Shown piece after piece: positions 26,168-34,265 of a stretch of 64,000 nucleotides of DNA. The notes beneath the pieces are model-generated. The model ran no database searches and had not been told where the DNA came from. It was given only the letters and a program-made list of their open reading frames with translations. The translations under genes were made by a program, and so were the position numbers. The stretch's first letter is position 1. Each line of letters starts with the position of its first letter. The DNA lies in NCBI RefSeq assembly GCF_002834225.1, contig NZ_NNSR01000072.1, forward strand, positions 62,001 to 126,000, given 5' to 3'. This stretch comes from Ruminococcus bromii (lineage in GTDB: Bacteria; Bacillota; Clostridia; Oscillospirales; Acutalibacteraceae).

Positions 26168-26617
26168 ATGGAAGACAAAACAGGTTCAAAGCAGAAATCA
26201 ATGCTCGACAGTAAAAAAATAAGAAATATTATAATCGTTGTCGGTCTTATCGGTATTGGTTTAATATTTCTTTCAAACTGGGTTGATTTCGGTTCTTTGA
26301 CATCAGGAAAAGGAGATGAAGCATTTTCCGTAAAAACATACAGCACAAAAATAGAAAATGATTTGCAGACGGTGATTTCAAAAATTGAGGGAGCAGGCAA
26401 GACGGAAGTTTTGCTTACAATGGAAAATTCCGTTGAATATGTTTATCTTGACAACAGTACCACAAAAACAAAGGAAATTGAACCCTTGATAAGAGGTGTG
26501 CTTGTAGTGTGTGAAGGCGGTGATGATCCTGTTGTGGTTGAGCGTGTCACCGATGCAGTCACAAAAGCGCTTGATATTTCAACAGCAAAAGTATGTATTA
26601 CAAAATTATCAGAATAA
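26168..26617 (+). CDS. spoIIIAG: Stage III sporulation protein AG
   Basis: A 149-residue protein with one membrane helix (residues ~19-38, IRNIIIVVGLIGIGLIFLS) and an extracytoplasmic ring-building-motif domain. The conserved KIEGAGKTEVLLTMENS and GVLVVCEGGDDPVV segments identify it. In Bacillus SpoIIIAG forms a 30-subunit ring across the intermembrane space. Begins 3 bases after spoIIIAF. Confidence 0.93.
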   Translation: MEDKTGSKQKSMLDSKKIRNIIIVVGLIGIGLIFLSNWVDFGSLTSGKGDEAFSVKTYSTKIENDLQTVISKIEGAGKTEVLLTMENSVEYVYLDNSTTKTKEIEPLIRGVLVVCEGGDDPVVVERVTDAVTKALDISTAKVCITKLSE

Positions 26618-26631
26618 AGGTCGGGAGTAAT

Positions 26632-27174
26632 ATGAAATCTAAGAAAAAATATATCGTTTTTGCATCACTTGTGCTTGCACTTTCGGCAGCAGTGTACATA
26701 AACTGGCAGCTTTCGGGAGCTAAAACTCCCAAAAGTGCCAAAGAACTCGGTGCGGCATCATATGTCAGTGCAACCGCTTCGGCGTCGGATGATGAGGTAC
26801 AGCAGACAGCTGCACTTTCAAACGAGAGCAAAAGCTATTTTTCAGCCGAAAGGACAAAGCGGCAGGCAACTCAGGATAAAATAATTGATGATGCAAAAGA
26901 AATTTTTAATCTTGAAAGCTCGTCTGATGCCGACAAAAGTGAGGCTGAAAAGAATGTTGAAGAGCTTCTCAAAACCTTTACAATTCAGGACAGCATTGAA
27001 AGTATTGTCAAAGCCAAAGGATTTTCAGAATGCCTTTGCTATATAAGCGACCAAGGTGTGTCGGTAATTGTTCCGAAATCTCAGCTTGACGATACATCTG
27101 TTCTGATTATTGACGATGCCGTGGTTACTCATTATGAGGTTGATTATGACGATATATCGGTAATAGGAGCATAA
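26632..27174 (+). CDS. spoIIIAH: Stage III sporulation protein AH
   Basis: A 180-residue protein: basic N terminus, one membrane helix (residues ~5-24), a low-complexity Ala/Ser linker, then the YscJ/FliF-like domain that binds SpoIIQ across the forespore membranes (YFSAERTKRQATQDKIID and the VEELLKTFTIQDSIESIV helix). ATG 26632 follows AAGGTCGGGAG; a longer frame from 26593 overlaps spoIIIAG. It ends the operon; a long hairpin follows. Confidence 0.93.
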   Translation: MKSKKKYIVFASLVLALSAAVYINWQLSGAKTPKSAKELGAASYVSATASASDDEVQQTAALSNESKSYFSAERTKRQATQDKIIDDAKEIFNLESSSDADKSEAEKNVEELLKTFTIQDSIESIVKAKGFSECLCYISDQGVSVIVPKSQLDDTSVLIIDDAVVTHYEVDYDDISVIGA

Positions 27175-27180
27175 ATTCTA

Positions 27181-27223
27181 TGGCTGTGAAGAACGAAGTC
27201 TTAGACTTCATTTTTCGCAGCCA
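27181..27223. repeat. Long imperfect hairpin after spoIIIAH
   Basis: TGGCTGTGAA (27181-27190) pairs with TTCGCAGCCA (27214-27223); inside it, three further pairs and GAAGTC/GACTTC around TTA make a nearly continuous 20-bp stem with one internal mismatch. No T-tract follows, so it is not a standard intrinsic terminator. It may be a dispersed palindromic repeat or an mRNA-stabilising 3' structure of the spoIIIA transcript. First element of the 352-base noncoding stretch 27175-27526. Confidence 0.7.
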
Positions 27224-27262
27224 CAACTGTATAACAGTAATTTTGCAACATCATATAAGAAT

Positions 27263-27286
27263 ATATAAATTGAGATATAAATTGAG
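27263..27286. repeat. Two exact tandem copies of a 12-base repeat
   Basis: ATATAAATTGAG occurs at 27263-27274 and again at 27275-27286 without a gap, in the noncoding stretch ahead of the infC promoter. Function unknown; slipped-strand duplication is the simplest explanation. Confidence 0.75.
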
Positions 27287-27299
27287 TTACACCTATTTA

Positions 27300-27320
27300 T
27301 GCAGAAAATTAACTTCTGCA
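27300..27320. other. Inverted repeat upstream of infC promoter
   Basis: TGCAGAA (27300-27306) and TTCTGCA (27314-27320) form a 7-bp inverted repeat around AATTAAC, ~30 bases ahead of the infC -35 box. The following stretch is T-rich (CATTATTTTATATTT), so a weak terminator for spoIIIA is possible, as is an operator. Confidence 0.45.
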
Positions 27321-27349
27321 CATTATTTTATATTTATCAAAATTTATGC

Positions 27350-27378
27350 TTGACAAACGAATATGTTTGTAATATAAT
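27350..27378 (+). promoter_or_regulatory. Sigma-A promoter of infC-rpmI-rplT
   Basis: TTGACA (27350-27355), 17-base spacer, TATAAT (27373-27378): full consensus at all twelve box positions. Initiation at about 27384-27386 gives a structured leader of ~142 bases. Confidence 0.9.
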
Positions 27379-27383
27379 GTTCA

Positions 27384-27526
27384 GGTAAACAAAGCAAAGC
27401 AGAAATGCTTTCACCTGTGGGGTGTCGTCTGCACGGGTCAATACCAAAGTTGTTTTAGTATTGTAATGCGGACGGAGTGTTTCTGTCCGCATTTATTGTT
27501 TTATCAGACTTTGGAGGTGTTTACCC
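27384..27526 (+). promoter_or_regulatory. Structured infC leader (L20/IF3-type autoregulatory leader)
   Basis: The leader holds several helices: AAAGCA-GAAA-TGCTTT (27396-27411), flanked by CAGGT/ACCTG; CAATAC/GTATTG (27439-27444 with 27458-27463); and a terminator-like stem 27465-27476/27482-27493 followed by TATTGTTTTAT. Two long-range 7-bp matches reach the ribosome site: CCAAAGT (27444-27450) with ACTTTGG (27508-27514), and GGTAAAC (27384-27390) with GTTTACC (27519-27525). In Bacillus this operon is repressed by L20 binding its leader; that role here is inference from position and structure. Confidence 0.75.
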
Positions 27527-28045
27527 ATCAGCAAGAAAGAAATTCAGATTAACGAAGAAATCCGTGACAAAGAGTTAAGAATTATTGGCTCTGATGGTCA
27601 GCAGCTTGGCATTATGTCAGCTAAAGAAGCTCTTGATTTGGCAGAACAGAAGAACCTTGACTTGGTTAAAATTGCTCCGCAGAGCAATCCTCCTGTATGC
27701 AAAATTATGGATTACGGAAAGTACCGTTTTGAGCAGGCTAAAAGGGAAAAGGAAGCAAGAAAAAATCAGAGAGTTGTTGATATTAAAGAAGTAAGACTTT
27801 CTCTTAACATTGATACACATGATTTTAACACAAAGCTTAATAACGCTCTTAAGTTTATCAAACACGGCGATAAGGTTAAGGTTTCAATTCGATTCAGAGG
27901 CCGCGAAATGGGTCATCCCGAAATCGGTCTTGAAACAATGAAACGATTTGCTGATGCTTGCAGTGAAACAGCTGTTGTCGAAAAGCCTGCAAAGCTTGAA
28001 GGCAGAAATATGCTTATGTTTCTTGCGCCAAAGACTAATAAGTAA
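27527..28045 (+). CDS. infC: Translation initiation factor IF-3, ATC start codon
   Basis: A 172-residue IF-3: [20 protein letters not shown] start, the N-terminal subunit-binding domain, a Lys-rich linker ([19 protein letters not shown]) and a C-terminal domain with [21 protein letters not shown]-3 checks the start codon on the 30S subunit. The first in-frame ATG (27614) is 29 codons too late. Conserved sequence runs back to ATC at 27527, 9 bases after GGAGG (27513-27517), and no ATG, GTG or TTG is in frame between. Non-canonical infC starts (AUU in Escherichia coli) permit autoregulation, so ATC is the likely start. Confidence 0.93.
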   Translation: MSKKEIQINEEIRDKELRIIGSDGQQLGIMSAKEALDLAEQKNLDLVKIAPQSNPPVCKIMDYGKYRFEQAKREKEARKNQRVVDIKEVRLSLNIDTHDFNTKLNNALKFIKHGDKVKVSIRFRGREMGHPEIGLETMKRFADACSETAVVEKPAKLEGRNMLMFLAPKTNK

Positions 28046-28068
28046 TTAAAGCTAAGGAGGATACTAAT

Positions 28069-28266
28069 ATGCCTAAAATTAAAACTCACAGCGGTGCCAA
28101 AAAGAGATTCAAACTTTCTAAGAATGGTAAGGTTATCCGTGCTCACGCTAACAAAAGTCACATCTTGAACAAGAAGACAACAAAGCGTAAAAGAGGTCTT
28201 CGTCAGACTGTTGCTGCAGATAAGACAAATACAGCTCAGATCAAGCGTCTTATTCCTTACAAATAA
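28069..28266 (+). CDS. rpmI: 50S ribosomal protein L35
   Basis: A 65-residue basic protein with the L35 hallmark [16 protein letters not shown] and KRKRGLRQT. It sits between infC and rplT in the universal operon order; AAGGAGG precedes the ATG by 7 bases. Component of the large subunit, encoded under the shared infC leader. Confidence 0.97.
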   Translation: MPKIKTHSGAKKRFKLSKNGKVIRAHANKSHILNKKTTKRKRGLRQTVAADKTNTAQIKRLIPYK

Positions 28267-28308
28267 TCACTGAGGACTACTAACTAACATATACGGAGGT
28301 AATATATA

Positions 28309-28659
28309 ATGGCACGAGTAAAAGGTGCGATGATGACTCGCAAAAGAAGAAAAAAGACATTAAAGCTTGCTAAGGGCTACTGGGGTGCAAAATCAAGACA
28401 CTTTAAAATGGCTAAACAGGCTGTTATGAAGTCCGGCAACTATGCATATATCGGTCGTAAGCAGAGAAAAAGAGATTTCCGTCGTCTTTGGATCACTCGT
28501 ATTTCAGCCGCTTGCAAGGCGAACGGCACAAACTATTCAACTTTTATGAACGGCTTGAAGAAAGCTGGCATTGCTCTTAACCGTAAGATGCTCTCTGAAA
28601 TTGCAATTTCAGACCCTGCTGCTTTTACTTCACTTGTTGAACAGGCTAAAAACGCTTAA
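28309..28659 (+). CDS. rplT: 50S ribosomal protein L20
   Basis: A 116-residue L20 starting [20 protein letters not shown], with [18 protein letters not shown] in the globular part. L20 is an early assembly protein that binds 23S rRNA and, in Bacillus, its own operon leader. The ribosome site GGAGGT is upstream of the ATG. Last gene of the operon, followed by a strong terminator. Confidence 0.98.
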   Translation: MARVKGAMMTRKRRKKTLKLAKGYWGAKSRHFKMAKQAVMKSGNYAYIGRKQRKRDFRRLWITRISAACKANGTNYSTFMNGLKKAGIALNRKMLSEIAISDPAAFTSLVEQAKNA

Positions 28660-28674
28660 TTTAACTTACTTTGT

Positions 28675-28711
28675 AATTGCGTTTGGGTTATCCCAAACGC
28701 AATTGTTTTTT
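28675..28711 (+). terminator. Intrinsic terminator after rplT
   Basis: AATTGCGTTTGGG (28675-28687) pairs perfectly over 13 bp with CCCAAACGCAATT (28692-28704), loop TTAT, followed by GTTTTTT. It ends the infC operon. Confidence 0.95.
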
Positions 28712-28731
28712 ACAAGGATTTGGACGGTTTT

Positions 28732-29514
28732 ATGACTATACTTTCAAGCAAGGATAATTCTAACATAAAAAATGCCGTAAGGCTCAGAAAAAGTGCAAAA
28801 CACAGGCGTGAATCCGGACTTTTTATTGCAGAGGGTGTTCGCATTTGTATAGATGCAATGCTCAGCAAAGCAGATATAGATACCTTTTTTGCAAGCGAAA
28901 AGGCTGCGGCAAAATATGCCTATGAATTTGAACAATTGCGAAAATATTCGGCTAAAGCCTTTGTTGTGTCTGATAAAATATTCAATCAAATCTGCGATAC
29001 CGAGTCACCGCAAGGTTTTCTTTGTGTAATAAAAGCACTTGACAAAAGCGGCTCTTTTGATAAAATAAAAACTGGTGACAAATTTTTGGCACTTGATAAT
29101 TTGCAGGATCCAAGCAATTTGGGTACGATTTTAAGAACTGCCGAGGCTTTAAATGTTACGGGAGTTGTTCTTTCTGACGATTGTTGTGATATTTACAGCC
29201 CAAAGGTTGTACGGGGCAGTATGGGTGCTGTTTTCAGACTTCCTTTTGTTGTTTCAACCTCAATTGCGGAGTATTTGAATACCCATTCCGAGCTTGAATC
29301 GTATGCGGCAGTTGTGTCTTCATCTGCTGATAAGATTACAGAAACCTCTTTTGCTTCGCCTTGTATTGTTGCCGTAGGCAACGAGGGCAACGGACTTAAA
29401 GAGGATACAATAAGTGCCTGTAAGCATAAAATTACTATTCCTATGACAGGAAGAGCAGAGTCTCTCAATGCCGCCGTTGCGGCGTCAATAATAATGTGGG
29501 AAATGATGAAATGA
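28732..29514 (+). CDS. SpoU/TrmH-family RNA 2'-O-methyltransferase
   Basis: A 260-residue SPOUT enzyme. The N-terminal ~100 residues form the substrate-binding domain (RESGLFIAEGVRI); the C-terminal knot shows NLQDPSNLGTILRTAEAL, VVRGSMGAVFRLPF, VGNEGNGL and MTGRAESLNAAVAASI, the three SpoU motifs. Homologues methylate the ribose of a 23S rRNA or tRNA residue; target not visible. ATG 28732 is chosen over TTG 28720, which directly abuts AAGGA. The stop overlaps the dprA ATG (ATGA). Confidence 0.92.
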   Translation: MTILSSKDNSNIKNAVRLRKSAKHRRESGLFIAEGVRICIDAMLSKADIDTFFASEKAAAKYAYEFEQLRKYSAKAFVVSDKIFNQICDTESPQGFLCVIKALDKSGSFDKIKTGDKFLALDNLQDPSNLGTILRTAEALNVTGVVLSDDCCDIYSPKVVRGSMGAVFRLPFVVSTSIAEYLNTHSELESYAAVVSSSADKITETSFASPCIVAVGNEGNGLKEDTISACKHKITIPMTGRAESLNAAVAASIIMWEMMK

Positions 29515-30767
29515 TTTCGCGAAATGCCTGTTACTGGATTTGGATTACACTTTCGATAGGCTATAATAATCCAAAGGTAAAGAGAATATCCGAAATGTAT
29601 TCCGATGTGTCTGCCTTTTATTACGGCGGTATCTCGGAATGGCGTCTTTGCGGAATTTTCTCACAGAGAGAACTTGAAAAATTTTCTTCAACAAGGCTTG
29701 AAGACGCTCAGAAAATCATAGACAGGTGCATTGAATGTAATTACTCGATAATATGTATTGATGATAAGTTGTTTCCAACCTGCCTTTATAATATCGAATG
29801 TCCCCCTGCCCTAATATATGTAAACGGCACTATGCCTGATGTTGACAATACTTTTTCAATCGGTATTGTCGGTACGCGCAGAGCAACTAAGTATGGAATA
29901 GAAAATTCCTACCGCTTTGCATATGCACTTTCAAAATACGGGACAATTATAGTCAGCGGAGGCGCATTGGGTGTTGACGGCGCGTCACACCGAGGAGCTC
30001 TTGCAACAGACGGAATTACAATTTGTGTCAGAGGGTGCGGACTTAATTGTTCATATCTCAGGGAAAATTCAGATATCAGAAGCACAATTCCAAAACGGGG
30101 TGCAGTAATCTCGGAATATCCGCCTGATGAAACACCGAGGAATTACTATTTTCCTGCCCGCAACAGAATTATAGCCGCCCTGTCTGACGGCTTGCTTGTT
30201 ATGGAAGCAGGAAAGAAGAGCGGTTCGCTGATTACCGCTAATCTTGCCGCAGAACAAGGCAAAACGATTTTCGCTTTACTCGGCAATAACAGCCCTCAAA
30301 ACGAAGGCTCAAACACTCTTATAAAAGAAGGTCTTGCAATACCTGTTACGGATTTTATGGATATACTCTGTGAATTTGATAATCTGTATGCAACCGATGA
30401 TGAGCTTGATATTGATAATATTTCTCTTGCCGATACCGGCAATTTTCCTGTAAAGGGCATAAGAAAGCAAGCTCCTGCAAGAATTTATGTCAATAAACAA
30501 AACGATGAACAGACTGTTGTAACAGAAAAATCAACTGTTCCTAAAAATGCGGAAGCTGCCGCGTCAAAGCCTGTTCATAAAGAAAACTTAAATTTGCCCC
30601 AAACAGCTCAGGATGTGTATGAATACATCGGCAATGAGCCTGTGCATATAGATAAAATTTCAGCCGATTTGAACATTCCTGTGTTCAAGGTGCTGACAGC
30701 CCTTACCATGCTTGAAATGAAAGGTCTTGTTTCGGCATTGCAGGGAAGAAATTACATTTTAAAATGA
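29511..30767 (+). CDS. dprA: DNA-processing protein DprA
   Basis: A 418-residue DprA/Smf. A helical N-terminal region precedes the Rossmann domain with GIVGTRRATKYG, VSGGALGVDGASHRGAL and AEQGKTIFALLGN; the C-terminal ~60 residues form a winged helix (VYEYIGNEPVHIDKISADLNI). DprA loads RecA onto incoming single-stranded DNA in transformation. No other competence gene is in the window. ATG 29511 overlaps the preceding stop. A linker of ~60 residues rich in Thr, Ala and Lys separates the two folds. dprA-topA-trmFO is a standard Firmicutes order. Confidence 0.94.
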   Translation: MISRNACYWIWITLSIGYNNPKVKRISEMYSDVSAFYYGGISEWRLCGIFSQRELEKFSSTRLEDAQKIIDRCIECNYSIICIDDKLFPTCLYNIECPPALIYVNGTMPDVDNTFSIGIVGTRRATKYGIENSYRFAYALSKYGTIIVSGGALGVDGASHRGALATDGITICVRGCGLNCSYLRENSDIRSTIPKRGAVISEYPPDETPRNYYFPARNRIIAALSDGLLVMEAGKKSGSLITANLAAEQGKTIFALLGNNSPQNEGSNTLIKEGLAIPVTDFMDILCEFDNLYATDDELDIDNISLADTGNFPVKGIRKQAPARIYVNKQNDEQTVVTEKSTVPKNAEAAASKPVHKENLNLPQTAQDVYEYIGNEPVHIDKISADLNIPVFKVLTALTMLEMKGLVSALQGRNYILK

Positions 30768-30857
30768 TATTTATCGAATAGCTTTATTCGTTAATCTATA
30801 TTCTGTTGTCCTTGAAGAATGCAATGTGTAAAAAGGACAGAAAGGCAGTGAAAACAT

Positions 30858-32948
30858 ATGTCAGATTTAGTAATCGTTGAGTCGCCCGCTAAGGCGAAAA
30901 CAATTAAAAAATATCTTGGCAGCGGCTATGAAGTTGTTGCTTCAATGGGTCATGTCCGTGACCTCCCAAAGTCAAGATTAAGCGTTGATATAAAAAAGAA
31001 TTTTGCACCAAAGTATGAGATTATAAAAGGAAAAGAAAAACTTGTTGACGATTTAAAATCAGCCGCCGAAAAAAGCGAGCATATTTATCTTGCAACCGAC
31101 CCTGACCGTGAGGGAGAGGCAATTTCATGGCATCTTGCCTATATTCTCGGTTTGCCCACAGATGAAACTAACCGTGTTGAATTTAATGAAATCACAAAAT
31201 CAGGTGTTACAAACGGTATGAGTCATCCGAGATCAATCAATATTGACCTTGTAAATGCTCAGCAGGCAAGAAGGATTCTTGACAGACTTGTCGGTTATAA
31301 GCTCAGTCCGTTTATTTCGCAGAAAATAAGAAGAGGTCTTTCCGCAGGTCGGGTTCAGTCTGTTGCCGTTAGAATTATTGTTGACAGAGAAGAGGAAATC
31401 AGAAAATTTAAGCCTGAGGAATACTGGTCGATTGACGCTAAGTTTATTCCAAAGGGCAGCAGAAAGTCTTTTTCTGCATCTTTATATTCCGATGAAAACG
31501 GAAAAATAAAAATCACAAACGGTGAACAGGCTGATAAAATTGAGGCTGATTTACAGGATGCCGAGTATGTAATTACTAAGGTTAAGAACGGTACAAGAAA
31601 GAAATCTCCTGCACCTCCGTTTATAACTTCAACTCTCCAGCAGGAAGCGTCAAGAAAACTCGGTTTCCAGTCAAGAAGAACAATGAAGGTTGCTCAGGAG
31701 CTGTACGAAGGCGTTGATATTGAGGGTATGGGTGCAACCGGTCTTATCACATATATGAGAACCGACTCACTCAGAATCTCAAATGTTGCAATTGAAGAAG
31801 TAACCGAATATATAAAAAATGCCTATGGTGAAAAATTCCTTCCGCCAAAGCCAAGATTTTTTAAATCAAGAAGCAACGCACAGGACGGTCATGAAGCAAT
31901 CAGACCGTCAATGCCCTCTCTTACTCCCGACAGCGTAAAGGCAAGCCTTACATCCGATCAGTATAAGCTGTATAAGCTTATTTGGAACAGATTTACTGCG
32001 TCACAAATGGCTGACTGTATCCAGAAAACAACACAGGCTGATATTGTTGCCAACGGTTATACATTTAAGGCTTCGGGCTACAGAGTTGATTTTGAAGGCT
32101 TTACAACACTCTATGTGGAAAGCAAGGATGTTGAAGAAGAAAAGACTACACAGCTTCCGCCGCTTGAAAAGGATATGATTGTAAGATGTAAAGAGTTGAA
32201 GAAAAATCAGCACTTTACACAGCCGCCGGCAAGATATACCGAAGCGTCACTTATCAAAGCACTCGAGGAGTACGGCATCGGCAGACCGTCAACATATGCC
32301 GCAACAATTACAACAATTACAAGCCATGAATATGTTAAGCGTGAGGGCAAAAGCCTTGTTCCCACAGAACTCGGCGAGGTTACAACCAACCTTATGAAAG
32401 AGCGTTTTCCGAAGATTGTAAATGTAAAGTTTACAAATCAGATGGAGGAAGACCTTGATAAGGTTGAAAAGGGAACAGAAGAATGGCACGCTCTGCTTAA
32501 TGAATTTTACGGCGATTTTGATAAAACTCTTAAAAAAGCAAAAGCGGATATGGAAGGTGTAAAGCTTCACTTAAAAGAAGACGAAACCGATATTATATGT
32601 GACAAGTGCGGCCGTCAGATGGTTGTAAAAGTCGGCAGATACGGTAAATTTATCGCCTGCCCCGGATATCCTGAATGTAAAAATATTATTAAATATGTAG
32701 AAAAAACGGGGGTAAAATGTCCGAAGTGCGGCGGCGATGTTATTATCAAGCGTACAAAGACAAAGAGAATTTTTTACGGCTGTTCCAATTATCCCGAGTG
32801 TGATTTTGTAAGCTGGAACGAGCCGACAAACGAGAAGTGTCCGCAGTGCGGAGGAATCCTTTTCAAGAAAAAAGGCAAAAAGCCGACATTGTTCTGTGCA
32901 ACAGAGGGATGCGGTTATACTAAAACAGCAGATACGGATGATAAATAA
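30858..32948 (+). CDS. topA: DNA topoisomerase I
   Basis: Relaxes negative supercoils through a transient 5'-phosphotyrosine. The 696 residues show the Toprim domain (LVIVESPAKAKTIKKYLG, DPDREGEAISWHL), the active-site tyrosine in GLITYMRTDS (about residue 298) and three C-terminal zinc ribbons (CDKCG, CPKCG and CPQCG, each with a second Cys pair). AAAGGCAGTGA lies before the ATG. The stop TAA overlaps the trmFO ATG (TAATG). Confidence 0.97.
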   Translation: MSDLVIVESPAKAKTIKKYLGSGYEVVASMGHVRDLPKSRLSVDIKKNFAPKYEIIKGKEKLVDDLKSAAEKSEHIYLATDPDREGEAISWHLAYILGLPTDETNRVEFNEITKSGVTNGMSHPRSINIDLVNAQQARRILDRLVGYKLSPFISQKIRRGLSAGRVQSVAVRIIVDREEEIRKFKPEEYWSIDAKFIPKGSRKSFSASLYSDENGKIKITNGEQADKIEADLQDAEYVITKVKNGTRKKSPAPPFITSTLQQEASRKLGFQSRRTMKVAQELYEGVDIEGMGATGLITYMRTDSLRISNVAIEEVTEYIKNAYGEKFLPPKPRFFKSRSNAQDGHEAIRPSMPSLTPDSVKASLTSDQYKLYKLIWNRFTASQMADCIQKTTQADIVANGYTFKASGYRVDFEGFTTLYVESKDVEEEKTTQLPPLEKDMIVRCKELKKNQHFTQPPARYTEASLIKALEEYGIGRPSTYAATITTITSHEYVKREGKSLVPTELGEVTTNLMKERFPKIVNVKFTNQMEEDLDKVEKGTEEWHALLNEFYGDFDKTLKKAKADMEGVKLHLKEDETDIICDKCGRQMVVKVGRYGKFIACPGYPECKNIIKYVEKTGVKCPKCGGDVIIKRTKTKRIFYGCSNYPECDFVSWNEPTNEKCPQCGGILFKKKGKKPTLFCATEGCGYTKTADTDDK

Positions 32949-34255
32949 TGCATATTAATGTAATCGGTGCAGGACTTGCAGGTTGTGAGGCGGCAATGCA
33001 GATTGCCTCTCACGGAATAGAAGTGCATCTTTATGAAATGAAACCGAATAAAAAAACGCCTGCTCATCATACGGATAAGTACGCTGAACTGGTTTGTTCA
33101 AATTCTCTTAAAGCCATGCGTGTTGAAAGTGCCGCAGGACTTTTGAAAGAGGAAATGCGCAGACTTGATTCTTTCCTTATGAAGTGTGCGGATGCCTGCA
33201 AGGTTCCGGCAGGCGGAGCGCTTGCCGTTGACAGAGATATTTTTTCTTCTCTTGCAACGGAAGGTATAAAGAATAATAAGCTTATTAAGGTTTGTGAAGA
33301 AGAAGTTTGTGAAATTCCGAAAGATGAAATCACGGTTGTGGCAAGCGGACCGCTTACCTCTGAACCGCTTGCCGAATATATAAGAGGAATGTTCGGTTCT
33401 TCCCTTTCGTTTTTTGATGCCGCCGCTCCTATTGTAACTGCCGAAAGCATTGATATGGAGTACGCTTTTTGTGCGTCAAGATACGACAAGGGCGATGGTG
33501 ACGATTATATCAACTGTCCGATGAATAAAGAGGAATATGAAATCTTTTACAATGCACTCATATCGGCAGAAAGAGCGCCTTTGCATGACTGCGATGTCAG
33601 CAATCCGAAGGTGTATGAGGGCTGTATGCCTGTTGAGGTAATGGCTCAGAGGGGCGAGGGAACACTTCGCTTTGGACCTATGAAACCTGTCGGTCTTGTG
33701 AATCCAAAGACAGGTCACAGACCTTGGGCGGTTCTTCAGCTCAGAAAAGAAAACAAAGCCGGTAATATGTACAATCTTGTAGGATTTCAGACCAATCTAA
33801 AATTTCCCGAACAGAAAAGGGTGTTTTCACTGATTCCTGCACTTCATAACGCTGAATTTGTCCGCTACGGTGTTATGCACAGAAATACTTTTCTTGATTC
33901 GCCGAGAATACTTAACAGCGATTTTTCTGTTAAGGATAATCCTAACCTTTTCTTTGCAGGTCAGATTACAGGCGTTGAGGGGTATATGGAATCAGCCGCA
34001 TCGGGAATTATGGCAGGTATAAATGCTTGCCGAGCTGCCGAGAAAAAAAGCACAATTACATTGCCAAATGATACAATGATTGGCGCACTTTCGGCATACA
34101 TCTCTGATTCGTCGGTCAAAAAGTTTCAGCCAATGGGAGCAAATTTCGGAGTTTTGCCGGAGCTTGAAAACCGACCGAGAGATAAAAAAGAGCGTGGTGC
34201 GGCGTATTCCGCAAGAGCGTTGGATAGCTTGGATAACTATTTAAAGAATATTTAA
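32948..34255 (+). CDS. trmFO: tRNA (uracil-5-)-methyltransferase TrmFO, folate-dependent
   Basis: Methylates U54 of tRNA using methylene-tetrahydrofolate and FAD. The 435-residue length is typical. FAD-binding motif VIGAGLAGCEAAMQIA is at the N terminus; ELVCSNSLKAM and the catalytic-Cys region YINCPMNKEEYE are present, and GVEGYMESAASGIMAGINA closes the flavin site. It overlaps topA by one base (TAATG). Confidence 0.96.
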   Translation: MHINVIGAGLAGCEAAMQIASHGIEVHLYEMKPNKKTPAHHTDKYAELVCSNSLKAMRVESAAGLLKEEMRRLDSFLMKCADACKVPAGGALAVDRDIFSSLATEGIKNNKLIKVCEEEVCEIPKDEITVVASGPLTSEPLAEYIRGMFGSSLSFFDAAAPIVTAESIDMEYAFCASRYDKGDGDDYINCPMNKEEYEIFYNALISAERAPLHDCDVSNPKVYEGCMPVEVMAQRGEGTLRFGPMKPVGLVNPKTGHRPWAVLQLRKENKAGNMYNLVGFQTNLKFPEQKRVFSLIPALHNAEFVRYGVMHRNTFLDSPRILNSDFSVKDNPNLFFAGQITGVEGYMESAASGIMAGINACRAAEKKSTITLPNDTMIGALSAYISDSSVKKFQPMGANFGVLPELENRPRDKKERGAAYSARALDSLDNYLKNI

Positions 34256-34265
34256 GGTGAATGGA

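Noticed and set aside
30775-30790. CGAATA-GCTT-TATTCG hairpin between dprA and topA
   Set aside because: Only six AT-rich pairs and no T-tract; likely chance.
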